Below, in pieces: positions 17,511 to 25,510 of a stretch of DNA of 64,000 nt. How positions within the stretch are numbered: position 1 is the first letter of the stretch; every line of letters starts with the position of its first letter. The notes under the pieces are model-generated. The model was not told the origin of the DNA and made no database searches. It saw only the letters and a list, made by a program, of their open reading frames with translations. The stretch lies in the NCBI RefSeq assembly GCF_002224645.1, contig NZ_CP022121.1, positions 1,494,501 through 1,558,500 on the forward strand. The letters are read 5' to 3'. The stretch comes from Dehalobacterium formicoaceticum (lineage in GTDB: Bacteria > Bacillota > Dehalobacteriia > Dehalobacteriales > Dehalobacteriaceae). The translations under genes and the position numbers were made by a program.

Positions 17511-17596
17511 AAGGCACAAATATAAAATGACCGACATAAAGTACCCATATTAAAGTACCTATATAACATGAACCAGATAAAAGGAAGTGAAAGGAT

Positions 17597-18697
17597 ATGA
17601 GTGGATTGAAATTCTGTCCGGGATGCGGAGCACCCTTGACCCCAGGAGACAGGTTTTGTGGTGAATGCGGTTTCGACATCAATACAATGGCCGACAGACC
17701 TGTGACGCCTGCCGCACCAAATCGGCCGGCACCTTCGTCCCCGGCAGCAGAGCCTTATCAACCGCAGCAGCACAGCAATCAACCACCTCAAACTCCGGCT
17801 GCGCCCTATGCTCAAAGGGTTCCGCCTGGAGGAGCATCTGGGCCCATGCCGGGCAGAAACTCTGATACGCTGGGAACCAATCCTGGTGGGAACAAAAAGG
17901 CACTGATGATCATGGTTTCAGCCCTGGCCCTTTTATTAGTGGCCGGTGGTGTGATCTACTGGTGGCTTTCCAAGGACGATCCGGGCGTGGGGGGAAATAC
18001 TGGTGCTCCCGGACAAACGGTAGCCACAAACGGCAATCCTGCCGCTAATGTTGATGGACAGAATGAAACCAGCCTACCGGCTGAGACAAACCCTAAGCCG
18101 GATTTATCCAGAGCGGCGACTTATTTGTCCGACCCTGGCTTGAAGTGCACTTTTTTCGTGAATTACCCAGATGGGATGTCAGGGATTGTTGACCGCTACT
18201 GTGGGCAGGCAGTGCCCAACGAATCAGTGCGCGTAAGCGAAGTGGAAGTGGGCATCGATATGGGCGAGGAATATGGCTTTGGTTTTCATTATGTGGAACG
18301 AGCCGATGGAACTTATTACATCATGGATGCATCACCCTATGAAATATTTCCGGTCTTAAAAAACAATTTGACGGTGGGGCAGGCCTGGAGTTATGATACT
18401 GAATACGGATCCATCAAGTATGAGGTTATGGATATGGGCGTGGATCTGGACCTGGGTTTTGCAAAATTCGAAGACTGTCTGCTGCTTTCGGAAGACAATC
18501 AGGCAGTGGGACATCAAAGCATCACCTATTATGCACCGGGGTGGGGCAGTGTTTATGTCGTAGCTCCCGGGGGAAATTTTGAATACTTTAAAATGACCGG
18601 CATGACCAAGATCGATTTAGCTGACGCGGCTAACACCATCAAAAAATGGTGCCCGAATTATTCAGATATCAAAGATGACCGCGCCCAGAGTATTTAA
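17597..18697 (+). CDS. Membrane-anchored protein with N-terminal zinc ribbon and extracellular domain
   Basis: A 366-aa protein: zinc ribbon FCPGCGAPLTPGDRFCGECG at residues 6-25, a Pro/Gln-rich linker (30-95), one membrane helix (about 97-117, MIMVSALALLLVAGGVIYWW), a Gly/Thr/Asn-rich linker and a 200-residue domain rich in beta strands and aromatic residues, presumably outside the cell. Zinc-ribbon-plus-single-helix proteins are common in Firmicutes, with the ribbon inside. The outer domain (DPGLKCTFFVNYPDGMSG..., DTEYGSIKYEVMDMG) matches no family I know. It precedes the next gene by 19 bases. Confidence 0.65.
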   Translation: MSGLKFCPGCGAPLTPGDRFCGECGFDINTMADRPVTPAAPNRPAPSSPAAEPYQPQQHSNQPPQTPAAPYAQRVPPGGASGPMPGRNSDTLGTNPGGNKKALMIMVSALALLLVAGGVIYWWLSKDDPGVGGNTGAPGQTVATNGNPAANVDGQNETSLPAETNPKPDLSRAATYLSDPGLKCTFFVNYPDGMSGIVDRYCGQAVPNESVRVSEVEVGIDMGEEYGFGFHYVERADGTYYIMDASPYEIFPVLKNNLTVGQAWSYDTEYGSIKYEVMDMGVDLDLGFAKFEDCLLLSEDNQAVGHQSITYYAPGWGSVYVVAPGGNFEYFKMTGMTKIDLADAANTIKKWCPNYSDIKDDRAQSI

Positions 18698-18716
18698 ATG
18701 AGGGGAGGACTGAAAC

Positions 18717-19976
18717 ATGACGGTGGCAGCAGCTGCTATGGAATTGTGGCGGCGGGTAGCTCTGGTCCTGGGGATCCTGATCGGTCTGGCACTTTTTTGC
18801 TATGTGTCACCGGCTGTGGTCAGTTTAACCGCGGTGGACTGGAAACAGGAACAAGCCAATGAATTGAGATCTTTCAGCGGTTATGTAACGGAAGAGGATA
18901 AACGACTGAATGCATTGCCTCTGGATGAGTATATCCGGGAAAAGACCAACGGAAAAGTAACGGTCGTCAACAGTGCCCAGTGGTCAAATTTTTTTGGTCA
19001 GGCAAGACTGGCCAGCATGGGGGAATATGAGGGTTCCGGCTTTGGTGACCGGATCAGTAAAGAAGATAAGGATGACTTCTGGAAGCCAACGGGACCGGTC
19101 GAGGTTTTCTTTAAACCGGATGAAATACCTTATGCTCAATGGGGCCTGTGGGAAGGCGATGGTCAAACCGCATTTGTCAGCACCAATATCGGTAGTGAAA
19201 CGATTTATCTGCGCTTAAAATACCATGATTACTTAACCGGGGTGAGTGCTATGTCCAGCCCGTACCGTATTGCACCGGGGGGGCTGTACCATCCTTACCG
19301 CACGGTCGGCATTATAGTCATGGGATTAGGCTTGCTTTTTTACATATTTTTGCCCCGAAGAAAAAAACAAGCCGATGATATCAGTTATTCCACCGGCAGT
19401 ATGTTGGCCGGAGACCTGGTAGGGGCAATTCTCCTTACTCCTTTTTACGGGCTGCCTTTTTTGATTAATGGGGGAACAGTCCAGGCCATCACGGGTTTGT
19501 GGCCAATCACCTTGGGCATGTGGCTGATTGCCTTGATTAGCATTTACCTGTTCTACAGCAATGCCTGGAACGCCTCCTATCGGATCGAACTGACGCCGGA
19601 AGCCCTGTGCCTGATAACTTTTAGGGGTGTCAAAGAATTGGGCTTTAATGAAATAGCCGCTGTTGATTTAGTGGCTTTAAGAAATCCCGGTTGGTTCAGA
19701 AAACTGTTCCTAGCCATGGCCTTTTTCTCCTTGGTTAGTGGCCGCGCCTCTTCAACTCAGCCGGCGGGTAGTGCTCTGCTGACAGCTGCAGCCTCCTATG
19801 GAGGTTTGGAGATCCGGGGCCAGAGCGGCGGCAAACCGACTTACATCTGGTTTTCGGATCAAAGGGGTGGAATTATTATCAATAATTTTGACCGGGTAGC
19901 GGAAGCTATTAAGGCTGCCGGGGTGCCCTTCAATATGGAACCACGGGAAATCGAGGGATTTTCCATGTTTATGTAA
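18717..19976 (+). CDS. Multi-pass membrane protein, unknown function
   Basis: A 419-aa protein. One helix near the N-terminus (residues 12-38), an extracytoplasmic region of about 150 residues, then helices near 195-215, 230-252 and 262-282, and a cytoplasmic C-terminal part that begins YRIELTPEALCLITFRGVKELGFNEIAAVDL, the strand pattern of a PH-like domain. TPEALCLI and FNEIAAVDL fit the usual beta-hairpin of that fold. The start at ATG 18717 follows GGGGAGG. It belongs to the giant-protein run and shares the membrane-plus-PH-like theme with the 8259 gene product. Confidence 0.6.
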   Translation: MTVAAAAMELWRRVALVLGILIGLALFCYVSPAVVSLTAVDWKQEQANELRSFSGYVTEEDKRLNALPLDEYIREKTNGKVTVVNSAQWSNFFGQARLASMGEYEGSGFGDRISKEDKDDFWKPTGPVEVFFKPDEIPYAQWGLWEGDGQTAFVSTNIGSETIYLRLKYHDYLTGVSAMSSPYRIAPGGLYHPYRTVGIIVMGLGLLFYIFLPRRKKQADDISYSTGSMLAGDLVGAILLTPFYGLPFLINGGTVQAITGLWPITLGMWLIALISIYLFYSNAWNASYRIELTPEALCLITFRGVKELGFNEIAAVDLVALRNPGWFRKLFLAMAFFSLVSGRASSTQPAGSALLTAAASYGGLEIRGQSGGKPTYIWFSDQRGGIIINNFDRVAEAIKAAGVPFNMEPREIEGFSMFM

Positions 19977-20082
19977 AAAGAATGAATTTAAGCAAGTTTT
20001 TGCTCCGCATAAGACGCGGATAAAAATATGGGCAACATTTACATGATGCGATTCAGTTTTTTTAATGAGGAGGTAGAGAATA

Positions 20083-20640
20083 ATGATGGGATTAATAATT
20101 ATTGGAGTGGTCCTAGTCCTATTGGCCGTATTCTTGGTCGCAATCTACAACAACCTGGTGCAGCTAAGACAGCGCGTGCAAAATTCCTGGGCCCAGGTGG
20201 ATGTCCAATTGAAGCGACGCTATGATCTGATTCCTAATCTGGTCAATGCCGTCAAAGGATATGCACAGCATGAAAAATCGACTCTTGAAACCGTAACTCA
20301 GGCCCGGAATATGGCAATAAATGCGGGCAACCTCCAGGAGCAAATGCAGGCTGAGAATATGCTGAGCAGTGCTTTGCGTTCTTTGTTTGCTGTAGCCGAA
20401 GCTTATCCGGAACTGAAGGCCAACACTAATTTTCTGCAGCTGCAGGCCGAGCTCAGTGATACGGAAAGCAAAATTGCTTTTTCCCGCCAGTTCTACAATG
20501 ACACTGTGCAGAAGTTCAACACCAAGATCGAATTATTCCCCAACAACCTGGTGGCAGGCATGCTGGGCTTCGCTATGGTGGATTATTTCACCCTGCAAGG
20601 GGAACCTGATGCTCGTCAGGCTGTGAAGGTGGAGTTTTAA
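20083..20640 (+). CDS. lemA: LemA family protein
   Basis: A 185-aa LemA protein: an N-terminal membrane helix (residues 2-22, GLIIIGVVLVLLAVFLVAIYNN) and a four-helix cytoplasmic or extracytoplasmic bundle with the family signature NSWAQVDVQLKRRYDLIPNL, then YAQHE and FAVAEAYPELKAN. Length matches the family. The molecular role of LemA is unknown, but it is often next to DUF2207 or TPM-domain membrane proteins, as it is here. A GGAGGT site precedes ATG 20083 (an ATG at 20086 is equally possible). Confidence 0.93.
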   Translation: MMGLIIIGVVLVLLAVFLVAIYNNLVQLRQRVQNSWAQVDVQLKRRYDLIPNLVNAVKGYAQHEKSTLETVTQARNMAINAGNLQEQMQAENMLSSALRSLFAVAEAYPELKANTNFLQLQAELSDTESKIAFSRQFYNDTVQKFNTKIELFPNNLVAGMLGFAMVDYFTLQGEPDARQAVKVEF

Positions 20641-20650
20641 AGGAGTTATT

Positions 20651-20680
20651 AAGGAGTATCCACGTAAAGGAGTATCCACG
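20651..20680 (+). repeat. Duplicated ribosome-binding segment before the DUF2207 gene
   Basis: AAGGAGTATCCACG occurs twice in tandem (20651-20664 and 20667-20680), two bases apart, the second directly abutting ATG 20681. It offers two Shine-Dalgarno sequences for one start, the second correctly spaced. Confidence 0.7.
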
Positions 20681-22582
20681 ATGATAAAAAAAATGTCTTC
20701 CTGTCATTTTCGAACCACAGTATTTGGCTTATTAATGGGGTTGTGCTTATTCCTGACTTTCATGACACCGCCGGCCTTGGCAGATCGCTCTCTGACCATG
20801 GAACAGATCATCGTTGATGCCCAGGTCTTGCCTGATGCATCCATGCAGGTGACGGAAAAAATCACGGTGGACTTTTCCGGGCAGTGGAACGGCTTTTATG
20901 TGAAGATCCCCCAAGGGGATACCCCCATCATCGATGTGCAGGTGAGCGAAAACGGCCGTCCTTATACCTTTAATTCCGGCACAGAATACGGACCGCCGGA
21001 TACATTTCTGATCAAACAAGAAGGCAGTGATATTCTCATCGACTGGAGCATCGATGCGATAGATCAGGTGCGCACCTTCGACTTAACTTACCGGGTGGTG
21101 AATGCGGTCAAGATCCATTCTGATGTGGCAGAGCTCTACCGCAAATTCATAGGTGAAGCCAATGGCAACAAAATATCCTATGTCCAGGTTAATCTTACCC
21201 TGCCGCCGGGGGCGGAACAGTTTAAGAAGGGGGAAGATATCCGCATCTGGGGACATGGCCCCTTAAACGGGGAAGTCGAATTTGACGGTTCTAATGGGGT
21301 CATCCTCAAAGTCAGCGACCTGTCTGCTTACACCTTTATGGAGGGTCGGGTGGTTATGCCTACAGGTATGTTCACGGGTGCGCCGGCGGCTGCCTATACT
21401 GATCAGCCGGCTCTGAACAAGATTTTAGCAGAGGAAGAGGGCTGGGCCGACCAGGCCAATAAAGAACGGACGATGGCCAGAGTGGAGACCGGTGCCGGAG
21501 CAGGTATCGTAGCGGCGGCGTTGGCAAGTGTCTTGATGCTGTGGCGCAGGTACGGACGCAAACATCCCACGGTTTTTGACGGTGATTATTACCGGGATTT
21601 GCCCGCCAATTACAGCCCGGCGGAATTGAGTGTGCTGTGGAATTTTAAAGCCATGAACGCCAATGATATCACAGCTACCATCATGGATCTGGCCCGGCGG
21701 CAATTTCTTTTCTTAGAGGAAGATACCGTACAGGTGCGGAAACTGCTGGGGAGCAAAGAGGTCACCACCTTCCGGCTCAGCTTCATGCCGGCCCCGGAAC
21801 CGGCGGCACTGCGCAAACCTGAAGAAGCAGTTCTCAAGCCTCACGAAGCAGAACTAATCGATTATCTGAAAAACGATATTGGCGGTGGTAAGGATTATAT
21901 CTATTTGACCGACATAGAAGAGTACGCCAAAAAAAACGGCCGGGAATTTCATGCCTTCTGGAGCGGCTGGACTTCCGATATTATCTCCCAATGTGAAGAA
22001 TACAACTTCTTTGACAGCAATGGCAAAATGTCGCTGTTAACTGTGTTAGGCGGCGTTGCTCTCTTTGTCGCAGGTTTCGTTCTGGCAGCCAGGATCGGAA
22101 TTATTGGCTGGGCCATGATCATTGCCGGCGTGATTATTTTCTTAGTGCCCCGCTTTTTCAAACGACGCTCGGTGACCGGTCAGGAAGACTATGTGCGCTG
22201 GTCGGCTTTTAAAAAATTCCTGGAGCATTTCTCGGAAATGCAGCGTCACGAAATTCCCAGCCTGATCATCTGGGAGCATTATCTGGTCTATGCAGTTACC
22301 CTGGGAGTAGCTAAAGAAGTTATCCGGCAGCTGGAAGTGGTTTTTCCTCATATGCAGGACGGAGATTATCGCTTTGGCTCTGGATGGATGATGTATGGAA
22401 GCTATCATTCCGGCATGAATGTCTTGAATAATTCCTTCGATTCCATCGGCAATTCTTTCGAGCGTTCTTTGGCATCAGCTAAAAAAGCAGTCAGCAAGTC
22501 ATCCTCCGGTTCCGGCGGTGGAGGTGGTTTCTCCGGCGGCGGCGGAGGTGGTGGAGGCGGCGGCAGCTATGGAGGACGGTAG
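20681..22582 (+). CDS. DUF2207 domain membrane protein (YciQ-like)
   Basis: A 633-aa protein: signal peptide or first helix (residues 15-35), an extracytoplasmic DUF2207 domain (about 36-240) with the typical strands DAQVLPDASMQVTEKITVDF and QWNGFYVKIP, a membrane helix (about 270-290), a cytoplasmic region with the conserved LPANYSPAELSVLWNF, two close helices (450-490), and a C-terminus of nearly pure glycine (SGGGGGGGGGGSYGGR). That Gly-rich tail is a known mark of this family. Function unknown. Neighbouring LemA supports a joint membrane-linked role. Confidence 0.88.
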   Translation: MIKKMSSCHFRTTVFGLLMGLCLFLTFMTPPALADRSLTMEQIIVDAQVLPDASMQVTEKITVDFSGQWNGFYVKIPQGDTPIIDVQVSENGRPYTFNSGTEYGPPDTFLIKQEGSDILIDWSIDAIDQVRTFDLTYRVVNAVKIHSDVAELYRKFIGEANGNKISYVQVNLTLPPGAEQFKKGEDIRIWGHGPLNGEVEFDGSNGVILKVSDLSAYTFMEGRVVMPTGMFTGAPAAAYTDQPALNKILAEEEGWADQANKERTMARVETGAGAGIVAAALASVLMLWRRYGRKHPTVFDGDYYRDLPANYSPAELSVLWNFKAMNANDITATIMDLARRQFLFLEEDTVQVRKLLGSKEVTTFRLSFMPAPEPAALRKPEEAVLKPHEAELIDYLKNDIGGGKDYIYLTDIEEYAKKNGREFHAFWSGWTSDIISQCEEYNFFDSNGKMSLLTVLGGVALFVAGFVLAARIGIIGWAMIIAGVIIFLVPRFFKRRSVTGQEDYVRWSAFKKFLEHFSEMQRHEIPSLIIWEHYLVYAVTLGVAKEVIRQLEVVFPHMQDGDYRFGSGWMMYGSYHSGMNVLNNSFDSIGNSFERSLASAKKAVSKSSSGSGGGGGFSGGGGGGGGGGSYGGR

Positions 22583-22640
22583 CCTACGAGCCATTTTATA
22601 ACCATCATGGATAGAAGAGAACATCTTACAGGAGGAAAAA

Positions 22641-23354
22641 ATGATTTGTCCAAAATGCGGTGCTGAATCTGATAAAAGTATCAAATTTTGTGTCCATTGC
22701 GGCAGCCCACAGCTGCATTCTGCAGAGACTCAAGCGCCAGAACCTGAAACAGTAGAAAGGAAACCTGCAGGTAATCATGGACTGATCGGCTATTCAGAGC
22801 GGATCAATGACCCGGCTTTTGCCAGCTATCGGCGTCAAACCACCGCCTGGTCCTTTATATTTGCAGGAATTCTTGCCGTGATCGTGATCGTTGGTTTTTA
22901 TATTTATGGCGAAAATAGTTCAGAAATGGATAATCCCCAGGCCCTTTACATAGGACTGGGCATTGGAGGCATGTTTCTCTCCATTGCCTTATTGTCGACT
23001 ATTAGCCGTATGAGGGTCAAAGGGTGGGATGGGGTGGTCATTGATAAGAAAAAGGAGAAAAAGACCCGGCGCAACAAGGACTCGAACGGTCAGTACTATG
23101 AGGAACGTTACACCTTATACACGGTAGTTTTTAAGACCGACCGGGGCAAGATCATAAACAAATCGGTAGATGATGATGATACCGTTTTCAATTATTTTGA
23201 GATCGGTGATCAGGTGCGCCAGCATAAAGGGCTGGGCACCCTGGAGAAATACGATAAAACAGGGGACAGCATCATATTCTGTAATGCCTGTTCCACCTTA
23301 AACGACATCAATGATGACAAATGCTACCGCTGTTCCTGCCCGTTACTGAAATAA
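22641..23354 (+). CDS. Membrane protein with two zinc ribbons and a DUF2500-like domain
   Basis: A 237-aa protein. Zinc ribbon 1 at residues 3-21 (CPKCGAESDKSIKFCVHCG), two membrane helices (about 72-92 and 104-124), a beta-rich domain (SMRVKGWDGVVIDKKKE..., YTLYTVVFKTDRGKIINKSV, FNYFEIGDQVRQHKGLGTLEKYD) that resembles DUF2500 in strand order and length, and a second zinc ribbon at the C-terminus, FCNACSTLNDINDDKCYRC. Last gene of the run; AGGAGG precedes it. It is one of three zinc-ribbon proteins in the locus, pointing to a shared partner or assembly. Confidence 0.7.
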   Translation: MICPKCGAESDKSIKFCVHCGSPQLHSAETQAPEPETVERKPAGNHGLIGYSERINDPAFASYRRQTTAWSFIFAGILAVIVIVGFYIYGENSSEMDNPQALYIGLGIGGMFLSIALLSTISRMRVKGWDGVVIDKKKEKKTRRNKDSNGQYYEERYTLYTVVFKTDRGKIINKSVDDDDTVFNYFEIGDQVRQHKGLGTLEKYDKTGDSIIFCNACSTLNDINDDKCYRCSCPLLK

Positions 23355-23462
23355 GGGGGGTGCCAGGGGGACGACAGACTGTGTGAGAACATACCCTTTT
23401 CGCACACCACAATAAGCAGTATGCTTAATGATTATCAGGTAGTTGAAAAAGTGATTGTAGCC

Positions 23463-23634
23463 TCAGATTCTTTTTACTGTTCCAGATGGGTGCTCTACAG
23501 TCATTTGCCTTTGCATATATAGTTTCCGGTTTTTCCGGGTTCGTTGCTCTATTTCATCCAGTAATGGCTGGGCTAAGTTACGGCTGATAGATCGACCCCT
23601 CTTCGCTTTAGTACATTGATCTTTTAAGGACCAG
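23463..23634 (-). pseudogene. Remnant of an IS1182-type transposase (C-terminal piece)
   Basis: Minus-strand residues [15 protein letters not shown], then EQRTRKNRKLYMQRQMTVEH and GTVKRI match the Cys-rich to EHPFGTIKR part of IS1182-family transposases. The usual CPL is degraded to WSL and no start or N-terminal domain exists. The fragment abuts the pyrB remnant on the other strand. The 100 bases before it (23355-23462) hold only a weak hairpin (GTGTGAGAA with TTCGCACAC, 23381-23407). Confidence 0.75.
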
Positions 23635-23808
23635 GATTTGCTCCGGATAGCTAAGGAAGGCATGATCATATTACATCCTTTGCCCAGGGTCAATGAAATT
23701 TCCCTTGAAGTGGATTTTTATCCGGGTTCATTGTATTTCCAACAGGCCCATAACGGTTTATTTGTGCGTATGGCGATATTGGCTTTGATTACGGGAAGTG
23801 TCGTTTAA
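23635..23808 (+). pseudogene. pyrB: 3' fragment of aspartate carbamoyltransferase gene
   Basis: The frame 23635-23808 reads [20 protein letters not shown], then [20 protein letters not shown], then [17 protein letters not shown] and stop. HPLPRVNEI and YFxQAxNGLxVRMALLAL are the diagnostic C-terminal motifs of ATCase, so this is its last 57 codons. The remainder (about 250 codons) is missing, replaced by the transposase remnant. The last bases of the fragment (GGAAGTGTCGTTTAA) are also the first bases of repeat copy 2, and survive at the edge of copy 1 without any pyrB sequence before them. Confidence 0.88.
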
Positions 23809-23992
23809 CAGGACAAAATCATGATGATTTTGAACACTGTGCGCCGTCCTTCATAAAAACCCAAAAAGGGCTAAAAAATATGGTATAATCGGGGTGTATC
23901 TTTATTATGATAAGATGACATCCCTTATTTTTTGGAAGGATAATTTTTTTTCTGCAGGAGAAAATAAAAATGCAGTGGGAGGTTTCAGAATC

Positions 23993-24283
23993 ATGGATAA
24001 CAGGGATCAATTAGAGAAAAAACTGGATCAACTGGCCATGTACATGGAAAAAATGAAACTGGCACAATACATAGACCTGTTGCATAATCCCAAGAGATTA
24101 ATTTGGGTCAATTTAATCGCAGGTATAGCCAGAGGATTTGGCATTGCCATCGGTTTTACGTTATTAGGCGCCATTGCTTTTTTGATTTTGCAGCGTTTGG
24201 TAGGTTTGAATCTACCCCTAGTCGGAGATTTCATCGCAGAATTAATGAATTATGTCCAGGAAAGCAAAGGGTTAAAACCATAG
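23993..24283 (+). CDS. DUF5665 family membrane protein (copy 2)
   Basis: A 96-aa near-identical twin of the gene at 3601, with the same charged N-terminal helix and Gly-rich hydrophobic region. Differences are conservative (for example R to K before LIWVNLIAG and at the penultimate position). Most base changes between the copies are silent or lie outside the genes, which suggests both are, or recently were, under selection. Confidence 0.85.
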   Translation: MDNRDQLEKKLDQLAMYMEKMKLAQYIDLLHNPKRLIWVNLIAGIARGFGIAIGFTLLGAIAFLILQRLVGLNLPLVGDFIAELMNYVQESKGLKP

Positions 24284-24366
24284 TCACATAGTCTGAGATC
24301 ATATGGATAAACCCTACCTGATGCCGGAAAATATTATTATTTCTGCCTATTAAGGAGGGATCCGGA

Positions 24367-25020
24367 TTGGATCATAATAAATCAGCCCGTTTTCGCACCC
24401 AGCTTTTAAAAGAAAAGGAAGAGCTCAGCAAGAGCATCGCAAGCCTCAATCAGGGATTAAGTGACTCGATGTCTGATTCCATTAGTGAATTATCTATGTA
24501 TGATAATCATCCGGCAGATATTGGAGATGAATTATTTGAACGAAGTAAAGACCTGTCTCTAAGAGATAGTGCTCATATCCAGTATCAAAATGTGGTACGA
24601 GCTTTGGAAAGAATTGATGATCAAACTTATGGGATCTGTGCTCAGTGTGGGGCACATATTGATATGGCAAGACTGGAGGTTATGCCCTCCGCGGAATTAT
24701 GTCTGCCTTGTAAAAAGGAACTGGCAGGACCGGATCGTACCCCTCGCCCCATTGAGGAACAGGTGATTCAACCACCTTTTGGCAGTCAGAGGCATGGGGA
24801 TGGCTCTTCGGAATCAAACGCCTTTGACGGGGAAGATGCATGGCAGGCAGTGGCCCGCTTTGGTACCGCCGACACGCCCCAGGATCTGGAGAAAGGAAAT
24901 AACGCCCAATATCCAAATATCTATGAGGAATGGGAAGAAGATCGGAGTGGGGTGGAGGATGTAGATCAAATACCCTATGTTCGCACCAAAGACGGGATCA
25001 TTCATCAGGATTTTAGCTGA
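24367..25020 (+). CDS. yteA: YteA-type sporulation protein with DksA/TraR zinc finger (copy 2)
   Basis: A 217-aa twin of the gene at 3975 with the same TTG start, AAGGAGGG site and C4 zinc finger (CAQCGAHIDMARL...LCLPC). Substitutions relative to copy 1 include S/R at residue 8, N/S near residue 20, P/S near residue 36, A/H inside the zinc finger and QT/LA shortly after it. All four zinc cysteines are kept in both copies. Confidence 0.88.
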   Translation: MDHNKSARFRTQLLKEKEELSKSIASLNQGLSDSMSDSISELSMYDNHPADIGDELFERSKDLSLRDSAHIQYQNVVRALERIDDQTYGICAQCGAHIDMARLEVMPSAELCLPCKKELAGPDRTPRPIEEQVIQPPFGSQRHGDGSSESNAFDGEDAWQAVARFGTADTPQDLEKGNNAQYPNIYEEWEEDRSGVEDVDQIPYVRTKDGIIHQDFS

Positions 25021-25041
25021 ATTTGCAAAAAATTAGATTAT

Positions 25042-25088
25042 GCCGGTAGGGTGAAAGACAAAACAGCCCAACCGGCTTTTTGTTTTTA
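25042..25088 (+). terminator. Terminator of the DUF5665-yteA unit (copy 2)
   Basis: GCCGGT (25042-25047) pairs with ACCGGC (25071-25076), followed by TTTTTGTTTTTAG; same structure as in copy 1 with a longer T run. Confidence 0.78.
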
Positions 25089-25090
25089 GA

Positions 25091-25510
25091 GGAAGTAAAA
25101 TACGTATTTGCAAACCAATGCATAGCCGAACCATTATAATACAATGACAATATCGACAAAATGCTTATATTTGAGAAAAAAGGTGCAATGTAAGAGAAAC
25201 TGGAATGATGGCTGGATAAAAGGGGACGGCGGTATGGTAAATTATGAAGGAAATTGCATTCTTTTGTAGAATTAAAGGAGATAATGATTTTGCTGTTGCC
25301 GGTAGTATATAAAGTGAAACTTCTATCAGTAGGGGTTTTCTTCATCCCCTACTGATAGTTAGTTGAACCAATCAGGAACTTAGCGTCCGTAATAAATAAT
25401 TCAAGCTTAATACATACCTTTTGATCGTAAGCAAATCTGAAGCGACATTCAAAAAAGAGAGAAAGTAAGTAGCGTCATGGGTGGTGTGTGAGTCCTGAAG
25501 GGGGGGATTT
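25091..25510. other. 420-bp gene-free gap with one strong hairpin
   Basis: No convincing reading frame. CTATCAGTAGGGG (25323-25335) and its exact reverse complement (25346-25358) form a 13-bp stem with a 10-base loop, not followed by a T run. A closely related hairpin lies at 45893-45930. The remainder is AT-rich and must hold the promoter of the next gene; I searched for a c-di-GMP riboswitch pattern and did not see one. Confidence 0.6.

Larger units (their letters stand above)
23794..25090. repeat. Copy 2 of the 1.3-kb direct repeat
   Basis: Matches 3402-4699 almost base for base at an offset of 20,392 (20,391 after a one-base deletion past the yteA stop). Includes promoter (extended -10 at 23881-23889), both genes and the terminator. 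Confidence 0.97.

Noticed and set aside
23463-23693. 76-codon minus-strand frame as a real gene
   Set aside because: Its central part is a transposase C-terminal fragment and its first 20 codons are antisense to the pyrB fragment.
25013-25345. 110-codon minus-strand frame in the gap after copy 2
   Set aside because: Low-complexity composition, overlaps the terminator and the yteA stop, no ribosome-binding site, no domain pattern.
25091-25510. c-di-GMP riboswitch upstream of the EAL gene
   Set aside because: I looked for the conserved GEMM-type segments and found none; the strong hairpin there lacks such a core and resembles the one at 45893.
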